DNA of 64,000 nucleotides. Origin: Gillisia sp. (GTDB lineage Bacteria > Bacteroidota > Bacteroidia > Flavobacteriales > Flavobacteriaceae). Below are positions 28,650-37,982 of this stretch, one piece after another. The DNA lies in assembly GCA_024635655.1 (NCBI GenBank), contig JAGXIL010000050.1:1-64000 (forward strand), given 5' to 3'. Positions within the stretch are counted from its first letter, which is position 1, and the number at the start of each line of letters is the position of its first letter. The translations under genes were made by a program, and so were the position numbers. Below the pieces are notes generated by a model. That model saw only the letters and a list, made by a program, of their open reading frames with translations. It was not told where the DNA came from and ran no database searches.

Positions 28650-29336
28650 TTAGGAAGCAGCTATTGGGTTGTCAACGATCTTACCACCTTTAAGCCTGAG
28701 GATACGCTGGGTTTTTTGAGCCAGTTCCAGGTCGTGGGTTACGATCACCAGGGTGGTGCCAAGTTCTTTGTTAAGATTAAAAAGCAGCTCGATCACCTTT
28801 TCTCCTGTTTCTGCATCCAGGTTTCCGGTAGGTTCGTCTGCAAAGAGAATGGAGGGATTGTTTGAAAATGCCCTTGCCACTGCAACCCGCTGTTGCTCTC
28901 CTCCTGAAAGTTGAGAAGGATAATGATGAATGCGGTCTCCCAGTCCTACTTTTGTCAAAAGATCTTTTCCCACTTCAGATGCATTCTTAGCACCCTGTAA
29001 CTCCAGGGGTACAGCCACATTTTCCAATGCGGTAAGGGTGGGAAGTAATTGAAAATCCTGAAAAACAAAGCCTACGTTCCGGTTGCGAAGGATTGCGCGC
29101 TCATCTTCGGTTAGGCTGCTCAACTCAGTGCCACAAAGATCTATGGTTCCGGAATCCGGCCGGTCCAGGCCGGCGCAAAGTCCTAAAAGGGTGGTTTTGC
29201 CACTTCCGGAAGGACCTACTATAGCAAAAGTTTCCCGTTCTTCAATAGCAAAATTTATTTCGTGTAAAACGGTAATATTTTTCGATCCGCTGGAATAGGT
29301 CTTCTTTAAGTTATGAACGTTTAATATATTTGACAT
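28650..29336 (-). CDS. ybbA: ABC transporter ATP-binding protein (YbbA/LolD family)
   Basis: 228 residues. Walker A GPSGSGKT (about 39-46), Q loop FVFQDFQLLP, signature LSGGEQQRVAVARAF, Walker B ILFADEPTG and the switch His in VIVTHD. The length and motif spacing place it in the LolD/MacB/YbbA group. Together with the following permease it makes one exporter. Divergent from the TesA-like gene with 80 bp between them, the same order as tesA-ybbA-ybbP in E. coli. Confidence 0.94.
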   Translation of the reverse strand: MSNILNVHNLKKTYSSGSKNITVLHEINFAIEERETFAIVGPSGSGKTTLLGLCAGLDRPDSGTIDLCGTELSSLTEDERAILRNRNVGFVFQDFQLLPTLTALENVAVPLELQGAKNASEVGKDLLTKVGLGDRIHHYPSQLSGGEQQRVAVARAFSNNPSILFADEPTGNLDAETGEKVIELLFNLNKELGTTLVIVTHDLELAQKTQRILRLKGGKIVDNPIAAS

Positions 29337-29416
29337 CTGTCGGATTTAATTTTGGAAATGCTTAATGCTGAAAGATGACAAAATAAAGAAATGATTTGGA
29401 TAAAAAACCTTGTGCT

Positions 29417-30106
29417 ATGAGAATCTTACCAGTATTTTATGCTTTGTTCTGTTTAAGTTTTTTTTATTCCTGCGGAGAGAATCCCCAAAAAAAGAATGAG
29501 ACCATAACAGAAGAAATTAATGAGGCTGAAAATGCCAATGAAGAGGAGGAAGGGGTGATACTTTTCTTCGGAAATAGTTTGACCGCAGGATTGGGGTTGG
29601 ATGCAAGTGAAGCTTTCCCGGCATTGATACAGGATAAAATTGACTCTCTGGGCATGAATTATGAAGTTGTAAATGCGGGGTTGAGCGGAGAAACTACTGC
29701 CGGCGGAAGAAACAGGGTAGGATGGGTGCTCAACCAGGATGTAGATATCTTTGTGCTTGAACTGGGCGCCAATGACGGGCTGCGCGGCATTCCCCTGGAC
29801 GAGACCCGTAGGAACTTACAGGCTATTATTGATACTGTTCGCACCAAAAATCCCAATACTGAGATCATACTCGCCGGAATGCAGATCCCCCCAAATATGG
29901 GAAGGGAATACGCCACCGGATTTAAAAATATCTTTCCCGAACTCGCGGAAGAAAATGACATTCACCTGATCCCTTTTCTACTTGAAGATGTAGGCGGTGT
30001 AAGGGAGCTCAACCAGTCAGATCAAATTCATCCTACCGCTGAAGGGAACAAGATCATGGCCGAAACTGTATGGGAGGTATTGGAGCCGGTGATACGTGAG
30101 GAATAA
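29417..30106 (+). CDS. tesA: SGNH/GDSL arylesterase, TesA-like lipoprotein
   Basis: 229 residues from the ATG at 29417 (a TTG 21 bp upstream is possible but puts charged residues before the signal peptide). Lipobox FFYSC with Cys about 20. SGNH motifs in order: Ser in FFGNSLTAG, Gly in NAGLSGETTAGG, Asn in LGANDGLRG, and Asp/His in DQIHPTAEG. Such enzymes hydrolyse thioesters or lysophospholipids. Divergent from ybbA/ybbP, matching the enterobacterial order, which suggests a common envelope role. Confidence 0.9.
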   Translation: MRILPVFYALFCLSFFYSCGENPQKKNETITEEINEAENANEEEEGVILFFGNSLTAGLGLDASEAFPALIQDKIDSLGMNYEVVNAGLSGETTAGGRNRVGWVLNQDVDIFVLELGANDGLRGIPLDETRRNLQAIIDTVRTKNPNTEIILAGMQIPPNMGREYATGFKNIFPELAEENDIHLIPFLLEDVGGVRELNQSDQIHPTAEGNKIMAETVWEVLEPVIREE

Positions 30107-30226
30107 GTTTTAGAAGTATAAAACTTAAAACAGCAGAAATTTCTAATCTGTAATCCTCCTGTATCTGATTTGTCCCGTATTGAAAAGGAGCCGGTGATCT
30201 TCAGCGGGAATTTTGAGTTTCATTTT

Positions 30227-33200
30227 TCATGAAGAACTTTCAACTTCCGCTAATCCCCAGGCCTCATTCAATTGCATGATGAGGCCTTTGTAACGTTTGT
30301 CTTTCCGGAGAGGTGCTAGAACTTCAGGAAAAAAATATCTAATTTTTTCTGTTGCGAAAGATGACCAGTTCTGCACCCGGGAAAAGGTTTCAAATGCCTT
30401 ATCCATTTCTCCATAAAGTACCTGGAGCATGGCCAGTGGGAAAGGATCTATTCTCCCAAAGATCTGGTTTTTCAATTCCCTGCCGAATTCAGGTTCACCT
30501 AAAGCAAAAAATGTGAAGGCAAGGGAGGTTTTGACCTCTGCCTGCCCAGGGGTTCCTCTAACCGGAACAATGGACAGGGTTTTTTGAAAAGCAGAAACCG
30601 CCTCTTTCAACTTTCCGCTGTGATATAAAACGAGGCCTTCGATATAATGAGCAAGAGCGTAATCAGGGTTTATTTCGCGGGCTCTTCTCGCTTCTAATAA
30701 TGCTTCCTCAAGTTTTCCGTTTGCAAGGTTGATCTCTGAAAGAAAAACCCTGAACGCCGGGGCGAGGGGGTTTAATCTTACACCCTGCTTTGCCGGTTCC
30801 AGTGCTTTTTTCGGCCGGCCAAGGATCAGGTTTATCCAACCCAGCCAAACCAATGCTTCTGCATAATTAGGTGTATAATGTACTGCCAGTTTCAGTTCCC
30901 TGAGGGCGGCAGGAGCTTCCTGACGAATAGAATGTACGATTCCAAGGGAGGCATGGCCTTCCCCCAGACCAGGGTTGAGAGCTACCGATCTCTTAGCTGC
31001 TTCCATAGGGTCGGGGCTGCCTTTGGGAACAGATAACCCATAGAAATTTAAAAGAGAGAGTGCATCAGCCAGTCCCGCCCAGGCCAGGGCATAATCAGGA
31101 TCTGTTTCAATGGAACCCTGTAAGCAATCCAGTCCCTGATAAATAGCAGACTCCGTGCGTTGATCCAGGCAATTTCGACCTTGAATGTACAGTCGGTAGG
31201 CATTAAGATTGGTAGTGGGTTTTTGTCTTACCTGCTGCTTTTCTTTTCGGGGAAAATGCACTTTAAGGGTCTCAAGAACATCCCCGGTGATGTCCTCCTG
31301 AACGAGAAAAAGATTCTCAGCAGTCAATTTTCGGGCATAAACTTGCGACCAGATAAGAGCATCGGTTGAAGCTTTAATCAGCCTTACTCTTATATCAATT
31401 TCTTCAGTGGTTTGCTTTACTTCGCCTGCCAGTAACCAGGAAACATTTAATTCTTCACCTATCTCCTTAGCTCCTTTTTGTGTACCATTATAATGACTAA
31501 CTGAGGAGCGGGAAATTACCTGCAGGTCCTTTATCCTGGACAGGGAGGTGAGTATATCGCCATGAATCCCATTCGTAAACCGGGGTTCCTGAGAATCCAG
31601 ATCTTTAAAGGGTAGTACAGCTATGCTATTGTTGATAAAATTTCCTGGTTTTGGTCTGTTTTTGGTTTTTTGAACCTTGCCGTTAATTTTTTCTTTCTCA
31701 TCTATTTCCAGGTGCCAATTTTTTTCAAGTCCCCAACTCGCGTTTACCTTTTGCATGATCTGACCGAATCGTTCATCATTTCTAATAGGTTTCAGGAGAT
31801 CGGGGTAAAAATGGTGGATAGATAGCATTTCCCAGTAATTCCAATCTTCAATGCTGTTAATTGTCTGTAATGCCAGTTCATATTTTCCTTCGGTCGCCTG
31901 AAGCAGGCCAAGTCCGAAAACATCATCTTTGAGAGTTGTGAGTAATTTTTCAGCCTCAGCGTGATCCCCTGATCTTAAACAGCTCAGCATCCTGGTTACC
32001 GCCGGCCCATTACCGGCCCAGGGCAAGGACAGGCCTTTCAGAATTCTAGCAGCTTCTTCATGTTTTTCCAGATGATAAAGCCCCAGTCCTTCTATAAATT
32101 TAGCCGTGGTGAAATCAGGCTGGATCTGAAGTAGGCGCCGGGCTTCCTGAACAGATAATGTATACTCTCTGTTGACTAGCCATCCCAGTGCAAGATTACC
32201 AATTGATTCCTGGGACAAAGGATTTAATTTCACTGCTTTTTTTGCACTTTCAAGGCCTTCCCGCCGTTTTCCTGTAAGCTGCAATACCCAACATAGCCAG
32301 GAATGGGCATCTGCATAACCCGGCCTGAGCTCGATCGCCTTTTTAAGGTCACGTATAGCAGAGTCCGCTTTTCTTCTGGTGGTATGATGAAGGCCCAGGG
32401 AAGCGTATGCTTCTGCCATTTCCGGGTCTAGCTTAAGCGCTCTTCGTGCAGCCTTTTCTGCTTCAGGAAGTTTACCTTTATCTTTTTCGTGACCGTAATC
32501 ATGAAGGAGCGTGAGGGCATCTGCCAATCCCATCCAGGCTTGAGCATACCCGGGATCACGGGAAAGGGCCTGCCGGAAATAATCTTCGGCTAAATTCATT
32601 CCTTTTTCTGTTCGTTGATCCAGGCTCCACCGCCCATAGGCATGGAGGCGGAAAGCTTCAAGATCTTCCGTGGGGATTTGCCTTATCGCAGTTCGTTCCT
32701 TGCGGGTCAATTGCATTTCCAATGATTCGCTGATCTTTTGGGTTATCTCTGCCTGGATATTGAAGAGTTCGTCGGCAGTTAATCTTCTTTGATAGATCTC
32801 GGCCCATACCTGCCGGTCTTCCACCGCTTTTACCAGCCTGACACTAACTTTTACGTTTTTACCTATTTCCTGGACCTCTCCCGTTAATATCCAGCCCACT
32901 TTTAATTCCCGCGCAATATCCGGCAGTAACCTTTTTGTGCTCCTGAAGCTTTGAACAGATGTTCTGGAGATCACGAAAATATCAGAAACCTGTGAGAGCC
33001 TTGTAAGGATATCTGCATGAATCGCATCAGTGAAAGCTGAGGCTTTTTCTGAACCCAGGGTCTCAAATGGCAGGATAGCTATGTACGGCTGGGATTCCTG
33101 TTTTTCAACCGAAGCTTTTTTAGCGGAAGGTTTTGGCGCAGAGATGCCGTAAATTTTTATTTGTTTTACCAGGTTGCTTAATTCTGGGCCCGGCTCTTCC

Positions 33201-33868
33201 TCAAATTCTTTGTGTATCAGCCGCGCGTAAGCACTGTAGGCATTCAGCGCAGCTTGTGGATCTCCAGCTCTGTCGAGAAAATTGATCAACCGGAGTTGTA
33301 ATGATTCAGAAAAAGGATTCAGTTCGGTTGCATTTTTCGCATAGCTTTTGGCGGTTTCATAGTCTCCGCTATAAAATAATTTTTCAGCCAGTGCCCAGTT
33401 TTCATCAGTGGCGATAGAATTAAACCTTTTCCTTTCCTGTTCCAGCCAATGATCGAATTCAGGCGAAGTATCCTGTACATGAAATCCCTTCAGAAGATCA
33501 CTGCGATATGCTTTTAAAGCGTTTTCATGATCCCTGTCCTCCACGGCCTGCTCAAATGCCAGCGCATCACACCAGAAGGAATTGGTGTTGATGGTGACCT
33601 CTTCCATTCCCCGGTTTTCTATAGCATCTTTGCCCAGGGTCTTCCTTATGTGGTAAAGCATATTACTAAGGGCATTTCGGGCGCTTTTTTGATTTTGTTC
33701 AGGCCAGAACAATGGTAATAAACTGTCTCTGCGGTGGAAGCCCCGCGGCCGGTTCAGTAATAAATAAGTCAGCAATGCCAGCCGCTTTGGACCGGCAAGA
33801 AAAGAATGCTCCAGTTCCCCTTTGGAATTACGAATCTCTGCAGGTCCTAATATGTACAATTTTGCCAT
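30227..33868 (-). CDS. giant SARP/BTAD-type regulator with duplicated TolB-like plus TPR modules
   Basis: 1213 residues. Order: winged-helix DNA-binding domain of the OmpR/SARP type (about 1-95, with the ARNALSNMLYHIRKTLG recognition part), BTAD helical domain (about 100-240), TolB-N/FlgO-like domain (about 260-390, starting YIAILPFETLG), TPR repeats (about 400-720), then a second TolB-N-like domain (about 745-880, starting SIAVLPFKDLD) and a second TPR set. The two halves align along their length (both hold DILT.LS, SRTSVQSF/SRSSVSHY, GEV, LRPGYAD/YTPNYAE), an internal duplication. No membrane helix. Divergent from two cupredoxin-like lipoprotein genes, which it may control; its own promoter carries a perfect palindrome. 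Confidence 0.88.
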   Translation of the reverse strand: MAKLYILGPAEIRNSKGELEHSFLAGPKRLALLTYLLLNRPRGFHRRDSLLPLFWPEQNQKSARNALSNMLYHIRKTLGKDAIENRGMEEVTINTNSFWCDALAFEQAVEDRDHENALKAYRSDLLKGFHVQDTSPEFDHWLEQERKRFNSIATDENWALAEKLFYSGDYETAKSYAKNATELNPFSESLQLRLINFLDRAGDPQAALNAYSAYARLIHKEFEEEPGPELSNLVKQIKIYGISAPKPSAKKASVEKQESQPYIAILPFETLGSEKASAFTDAIHADILTRLSQVSDIFVISRTSVQSFRSTKRLLPDIARELKVGWILTGEVQEIGKNVKVSVRLVKAVEDRQVWAEIYQRRLTADELFNIQAEITQKISESLEMQLTRKERTAIRQIPTEDLEAFRLHAYGRWSLDQRTEKGMNLAEDYFRQALSRDPGYAQAWMGLADALTLLHDYGHEKDKGKLPEAEKAARRALKLDPEMAEAYASLGLHHTTRRKADSAIRDLKKAIELRPGYADAHSWLCWVLQLTGKRREGLESAKKAVKLNPLSQESIGNLALGWLVNREYTLSVQEARRLLQIQPDFTTAKFIEGLGLYHLEKHEEAARILKGLSLPWAGNGPAVTRMLSCLRSGDHAEAEKLLTTLKDDVFGLGLLQATEGKYELALQTINSIEDWNYWEMLSIHHFYPDLLKPIRNDERFGQIMQKVNASWGLEKNWHLEIDEKEKINGKVQKTKNRPKPGNFINNSIAVLPFKDLDSQEPRFTNGIHGDILTSLSRIKDLQVISRSSVSHYNGTQKGAKEIGEELNVSWLLAGEVKQTTEEIDIRVRLIKASTDALIWSQVYARKLTAENLFLVQEDITGDVLETLKVHFPRKEKQQVRQKPTTNLNAYRLYIQGRNCLDQRTESAIYQGLDCLQGSIETDPDYALAWAGLADALSLLNFYGLSVPKGSPDPMEAAKRSVALNPGLGEGHASLGIVHSIRQEAPAALRELKLAVHYTPNYAEALVWLGWINLILGRPKKALEPAKQGVRLNPLAPAFRVFLSEINLANGKLEEALLEARRAREINPDYALAHYIEGLVLYHSGKLKEAVSAFQKTLSIVPVRGTPGQAEVKTSLAFTFFALGEPEFGRELKNQIFGRIDPFPLAMLQVLYGEMDKAFETFSRVQNWSSFATEKIRYFFPEVLAPLRKDKRYKGLIMQLNEAWGLAEVESSS

Positions 33869-33886
33869 AGAAACATTTTACCTTCT

Positions 33887-33904
33887 CTTAGATTTAAATC
33901 TAAG
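33887..33904. promoter_or_regulatory. perfect 18-bp palindrome, candidate operator
   Basis: CTTAGATTTAAATCTAAG is a perfect inverted repeat with no spacer, centred at 33895/33896, 18 bp before the regulator's start codon. It overlaps the regulator's -7 element (TAGATTTA on the minus strand). A half-site-like copy (AAGATTTAAAA) follows at once. A dimeric protein bound here would block the regulator's own transcription; the regulator itself is a candidate, but SARP proteins usually bind direct repeats. Confidence 0.6.
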
Positions 33905-33925
33905 ATTTAAAACGGAATTAACAAA
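33895..33925 (-). promoter_or_regulatory. promoter of the giant regulator gene
   Basis: On the minus strand TTTG (complement of 33922-33925), a spacer of exactly 19 nt and TAGATTTA (complement of 33895-33902), 7 of 8 with TAnnTTTG. The start codon at 33868 would lie about 20 nt downstream of the expected transcript start, a short leader. Confidence 0.6.
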
Positions 33926-34027
33926 GATTCGCCTGTAGTTTTACTAAAAATTGAATGTGCTATTCCTGAAGACGGAGAAATCCACGGAATTGAAAATTAA
34001 TGTTTTAAACAACCAAAAAGAACAAAA

Positions 34028-35041
34028 ATGAAAATCAAAAATCAAAATTCGGTACTATGGATGACAGTATTATTTTGCGGATTTATGATCTCCTGTAATA
34101 ACGGGGATAAAAAATCGGCTGTCATTCATGAGGTCAGCATGGAAGTGAATGCAGTTGAAGAAAAAACAACATGGCCAGATTTAGGCAATGTAGTAGAGGT
34201 ACAATCAACGGGAATGAATTTTATTTTACCGGATGAGATCCCCTCAGGCTGGACCACATTTCGTTACAGTAATGAATCTCCAATGGCTCATTTTCTGTTA
34301 GTCGACAAGTTACCTGTGGTTGAAGGAAAGCAAATAACCTATGAGGATTTTGAAGAAATCCCACCTGTTTTTATCACTGCAATGGATTTAATCAACGCAG
34401 GTAAAACGGAAGAAGGATTTGCAGAATTTGCCAATCTTCCCAAATGGATGCCCGAGATAATCTTTTCCGGGGGAGTAGGTATAGTTTCGTCCTGGGAAAC
34501 AGGGCAAACAAGTATTTTCCTCGAACCGGGAAGCTACGTGATCGAGTGTTATGTGAAAACAGGGGGTAAATTTCATCCCATGTCAAGAGCTCTAACCGTA
34601 AGGGAAAATCCTTCAGAAGGTAATCCTCCAACACCAACTATGGAAATACAAATCTCCAGGGAAGCTGGTATCGAGATGATCGATGAGCCTAAGGCCGGAA
34701 TGCAAACCATAGCCGTCCACTTCAAGGACCAGGGGCCGCACGAACATTTTATGGGACACGACGTTCACCTGGTAAAACTGGAGAAAGACTCTGATCTGGA
34801 GGACGTGAATTCTTGGATGAGCTGGGCAGATCCTGAAGGGTTAAATACCCCTGCCCCGGTAAAATTTTTAGGTGGGGCACAGGAAATGCCCGCGGGAAAT
34901 ACTGCATATATTACTGTAGACCTTGAACCGGGTAATTATGCCTGGGTTGCCGAAGTGCCAAATCCGAAGGAAAAAAATATGCTAAAGACTTTTTCTATTC
35001 CCCAAAACAAATCTGAAAGGATAAGCGGAGGAAAAAAATAG
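34028..35041 (+). CDS. cupredoxin-like two-domain lipoprotein, copy 1
   Basis: 337 residues. Signal peptide with a lipobox-like MIS-Cys (Cys about 23). Two beta-sandwich halves: domain 1 has SGWTTFRYSNESPMAHFLLV and the closing EPGSYVIECYVKTGGKFHPM, i.e. His, then Cys, His and Met in the order of a type-1 copper site; domain 2 repeats the EPGNYAWVAEVPNPKEKNM pattern with Ala where Cys would be, so it seems to have lost metal. 41 percent or so of positions look shared with the next gene by eye. Copper binding is inferred from motif order only. Likely exported and membrane-anchored. Divergent from the giant regulator. Confidence 0.78.
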   Translation: MKIKNQNSVLWMTVLFCGFMISCNNGDKKSAVIHEVSMEVNAVEEKTTWPDLGNVVEVQSTGMNFILPDEIPSGWTTFRYSNESPMAHFLLVDKLPVVEGKQITYEDFEEIPPVFITAMDLINAGKTEEGFAEFANLPKWMPEIIFSGGVGIVSSWETGQTSIFLEPGSYVIECYVKTGGKFHPMSRALTVRENPSEGNPPTPTMEIQISREAGIEMIDEPKAGMQTIAVHFKDQGPHEHFMGHDVHLVKLEKDSDLEDVNSWMSWADPEGLNTPAPVKFLGGAQEMPAGNTAYITVDLEPGNYAWVAEVPNPKEKNMLKTFSIPQNKSERISGGKK

Positions 35042-35149
35042 TATTCCGGGTTTTCTAAAAGGCAGGTTTACCCGGATCAGCAAGAATCTAAAAAAAACAA
35101 AAACCTGCAAATTTTATAAAATAATTTATTAACCAAAAATTTAATTATT

Positions 35150-36145
35150 ATGAGAAATTCAAATCAATTATTAATACGATCTGTACAAAAAATGCTATGG
35201 CTTTGCTGTCTCACGTTGCTATTCGCCTGTGAGACTGAGCCGGTCATACAGGAGGAATTAGGGGAAGCTAATTTAGGAGTTAAAAAGAATCACAATGTGG
35301 TAGATGTGTTAACCACTCATATGAATATTGAAGTGGAATCAACTATTCCTTCAGGCTGGACCACCTTCAGATATGACAACAGGAGCCATAATCCGCATTT
35401 TGTGCTAATAGACAAACTGCCTGAAGGTAAAACGGTAGAAGACAGTAAAGCTGAAGTTGTCCCGGTGTTTCAGGAGGGGATGGATTATATCGCTACGGGG
35501 GACTGGGATAATGCTTTGGCTAAGTTCGGTGAGTTACCAGCATGGGGTTATGAAATAATTTACAGTGGTGGAACCGGCCTGTTATCCCCAAATCATACCT
35601 CAGAGATCACAGTTTATCTGGAACCGGGAAACTACGCCCTGGAATGTTATGTAAAAGATTCTCAAGGAGTTTTTCATACTACCAAAGGGATGATCAGTGG
35701 AATGGTGGTTACTTCAGAGGAAAGCGGCAATACCGAACCAAAACCCACGATGGAAGTGAAAATCTCTTCGAAAGCAGGGATTGAATTTGATGAAAAAATC
35801 CGCCCTGGAAAGCATCTTGTAAAGGTATTCTTTGAAGATCAAACCGTTTATTCTCATTTTGTAGGTCATGATGTTCACCTGGTAAGGCTTGATGAAAGTG
35901 CTGATTTAGATGAGCTGAATAGCTGGATGAACTGGTCTAACCCGGTTGGCTTTAAAACACCTGCACCTGAAGGGGTGGAATTTCTCGGAGGTATGCAGGA
36001 TCTTCCTGCTCTGGAAGGAAACCCAAATTCGCATGTCGGTTATTTCGACGCACATTTAAAACCGGGTACCTATGCTTTTATTGCAGAAGTTCCGGATCCT
36101 ATGGGCAAAAACATGTTCAAAGTTTTTACGGTGCCGGGTAAATAA
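35150..36145 (+). CDS. cupredoxin-like two-domain lipoprotein, copy 2
   Basis: 331 residues, a tandem paralogue of the previous gene, 108 bp downstream in the same direction. Lipobox LFAC (Cys about 26). Same layout: SGWTTFRYDNRSHNPHFVLI with His, then EPGNYALECYVKDSQGVFHT with Cys and His, followed by a GM about four residues later as in azurin-type sites; domain 2 ends KPGTYAFIAEVPDPMGKNMF, again without Cys. The second copy keeps the Cys-His-Met spacing better than the first. Probable periplasmic electron carrier or copper sensor; the substrate is unknown. A strong terminator follows. Confidence 0.78.
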   Translation: MRNSNQLLIRSVQKMLWLCCLTLLFACETEPVIQEELGEANLGVKKNHNVVDVLTTHMNIEVESTIPSGWTTFRYDNRSHNPHFVLIDKLPEGKTVEDSKAEVVPVFQEGMDYIATGDWDNALAKFGELPAWGYEIIYSGGTGLLSPNHTSEITVYLEPGNYALECYVKDSQGVFHTTKGMISGMVVTSEESGNTEPKPTMEVKISSKAGIEFDEKIRPGKHLVKVFFEDQTVYSHFVGHDVHLVRLDESADLDELNSWMNWSNPVGFKTPAPEGVEFLGGMQDLPALEGNPNSHVGYFDAHLKPGTYAFIAEVPDPMGKNMFKVFTVPGK

Positions 36146-36167
36146 TAGGTGGCAATACAGAAATAAT

Positions 36168-36203
36168 GAGATCACCGGAATATAAACTGGTGATCTCTAT
36201 TTT
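36168..36203 (+). terminator. rho-independent terminator after the cupredoxin-like pair
   Basis: 9-bp perfect stem GAGATCACC (36168-36176) with GGTGATCTC (36189-36197), a 12-nt loop, then TATTTTAAT. It lies 22 bp after the stop codon at 36145. Confidence 0.8.
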
Positions 36204-36579
36204 AATAGGAAATAAGTTTGAAGAGGCAAGAGGATTTACAGAGTGTTTTCTACGGATCCGGTAACGAATAATGTTTATTGTAAATCAATTTTTATAATTA
36301 TAAGTGCCTCATTTCTATTGCATTTGATATAATTTTTAATAATTTTAACAATAGATCATCTTCAGGAGCCTTTAAAATATGAGCTAAAAAAATCTTGAAC
36401 AGCTTTTATTTTCTGAAACTATAAAATTTTCAACTACACTCTATCCTTATAATTAAAGGCTATTTTAATCCCCTTTGCCGGCAATACTATATTTGCTAAT
36501 GGAGATGTTTAAGCTCGAAGTGGAATTCAGCATTAAAGATCACATATGAATTTTTATACAAACCATAAACTAACTTACC
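36204..36579 (+). promoter_or_regulatory. AT-rich leader region with candidate -7 box
   Basis: No gene is seen. TATATTTG at 36488-36495 is an exact match to TAnnTTTG; TTTT at 36463-36466 lies 21 nt upstream, close to the usual spacing. It would start the serine hydrolase transcript about 80 nt before its ATG. Confidence 0.4.
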
Positions 36580-37911
36580 ATGAAAAAAATCCTGATATTA
36601 ATAGTCACTACTGTAGCTTTTATATCGTGTAAAACAGTCGATTCAGGTAATAGGTCGTTTTCTTTTGAAACAGGAGATCCCGGCTTGCATGGCTTTCATG
36701 TTGATTCTCTGGAATCCGCCACCCGCTTTCTTGCAGAAGCCGTTGAAAAACAGTGGGTACCGGGGGCTGTTGCAATGATTATCAAAGATGGCACAATTGT
36801 ATATGAAGAAGCGGTTGGGTTTAGCAACAGGGAAGAAGAAGTTTTCATGGAAACGGATAACATTTTTCGTCTCGCCTCCCTTACTAAGCCCATTACTTCT
36901 TTTGCGGTACTGATGCTCCATGACCGGGGAAAGCTGGATCTGCACGATCCGGTCTCCATGTATCTTCCGGAGTTTTCCAGCCCAATGGTAGTGCAATCAA
37001 TCAATTTTGCCGACAGTACCTGGATAGCACGGCCTGCTTCCCGGGAAGTGACCATCCATGATCTTTTAACCCATACATCGGGCATTACCTATGGATTTAT
37101 GGACTCTACCATGAATACAATTTACAAAAAAGCCAATGTTCCGGATTTATTTGATGTTGATGGTAGAACGACCAAAGAGACGATCTCTGCCCTCGGATCG
37201 CTTCCTCTAAAACATGATCCCGGTGAACAGTGGACATACGGCCTAAATATAGATGTACTTGGCAGATTAGTGGAAGTGGTCTCCGGCGAGACCCTCGATA
37301 ATTTTTTTCAGTTGGAAATATTTGATCCGCTTGGAATGGAAAATACATGGTTTTACATTCCGGAAGAATCAGCAGATCGCCTTGCGCCGCTTTATCATCA
37401 TCCTGAATCTAACACACTGGAAAGATTGGCGAATTATGCACTTGGAGATGGAGTGTCTGTTAATACAACCGATTATTATATTGGCGACGGTACATTTATT
37501 TCAGGTGGAGGCGGGCTGGTCAGCACAGCAGGAGATTACCAGAAGTATATGCAGATGATCGTTAACGAGGGGCGTTTAGGCGACACCCGGCTGATCAGCA
37601 GCAATACTGCACGGCTGCTCTTTGAGAACCAAATTGGAGATCTCAGGTTTCGTGAAGATGGCATGAGTTACGGATACCAGGTAACCCTCGAAGACGGTGA
37701 ACTTCGCAATGGACGTATACCAGGCCGGCTGGGTTGGGGCGGTTTATTTCAAACGACTCACTGGATGCTTCCATCTGAAAATATAACTGTCGTTCTTATG
37801 TCGCAGGTCAACCCATCGCTTCACAGGGGAGAACTTCACAACGGATTTGAACAACGCATTAATAATGCATTAATAGCAAATGAATTCGATGAACTTATTA
37901 AAGAGAGATAG
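36580..37911 (+). CDS. serine hydrolase, beta-lactamase class C-like lipoprotein
   Basis: 443 residues. Lipobox FISC (Cys17). Ser100-Leu-Thr-Lys103 in RLASLTKPIT gives the catalytic SxxK, Tyr220 sits in WTYGLNIDVLG at the YxN position, and WGGLFQTTHW follows near the C-terminus. The DLLTHTSGITYGF stretch is the classical PF00144 helix. Esterase or D-peptidase activity is as likely as beta-lactam cleavage. Stand-alone; downstream lie gene remnants. Confidence 0.88.
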   Translation: MKKILILIVTTVAFISCKTVDSGNRSFSFETGDPGLHGFHVDSLESATRFLAEAVEKQWVPGAVAMIIKDGTIVYEEAVGFSNREEEVFMETDNIFRLASLTKPITSFAVLMLHDRGKLDLHDPVSMYLPEFSSPMVVQSINFADSTWIARPASREVTIHDLLTHTSGITYGFMDSTMNTIYKKANVPDLFDVDGRTTKETISALGSLPLKHDPGEQWTYGLNIDVLGRLVEVVSGETLDNFFQLEIFDPLGMENTWFYIPEESADRLAPLYHHPESNTLERLANYALGDGVSVNTTDYYIGDGTFISGGGGLVSTAGDYQKYMQMIVNEGRLGDTRLISSNTARLLFENQIGDLRFREDGMSYGYQVTLEDGELRNGRIPGRLGWGGLFQTTHWMLPSENITVVLMSQVNPSLHRGELHNGFEQRINNALIANEFDELIKER

Positions 37912-37982
37912 CCGCGGGCGATCATTTTAAGTGCTGATTCCGTCTATTAATAATACTAAAAAGACAACCCTCTTAAATGTAA

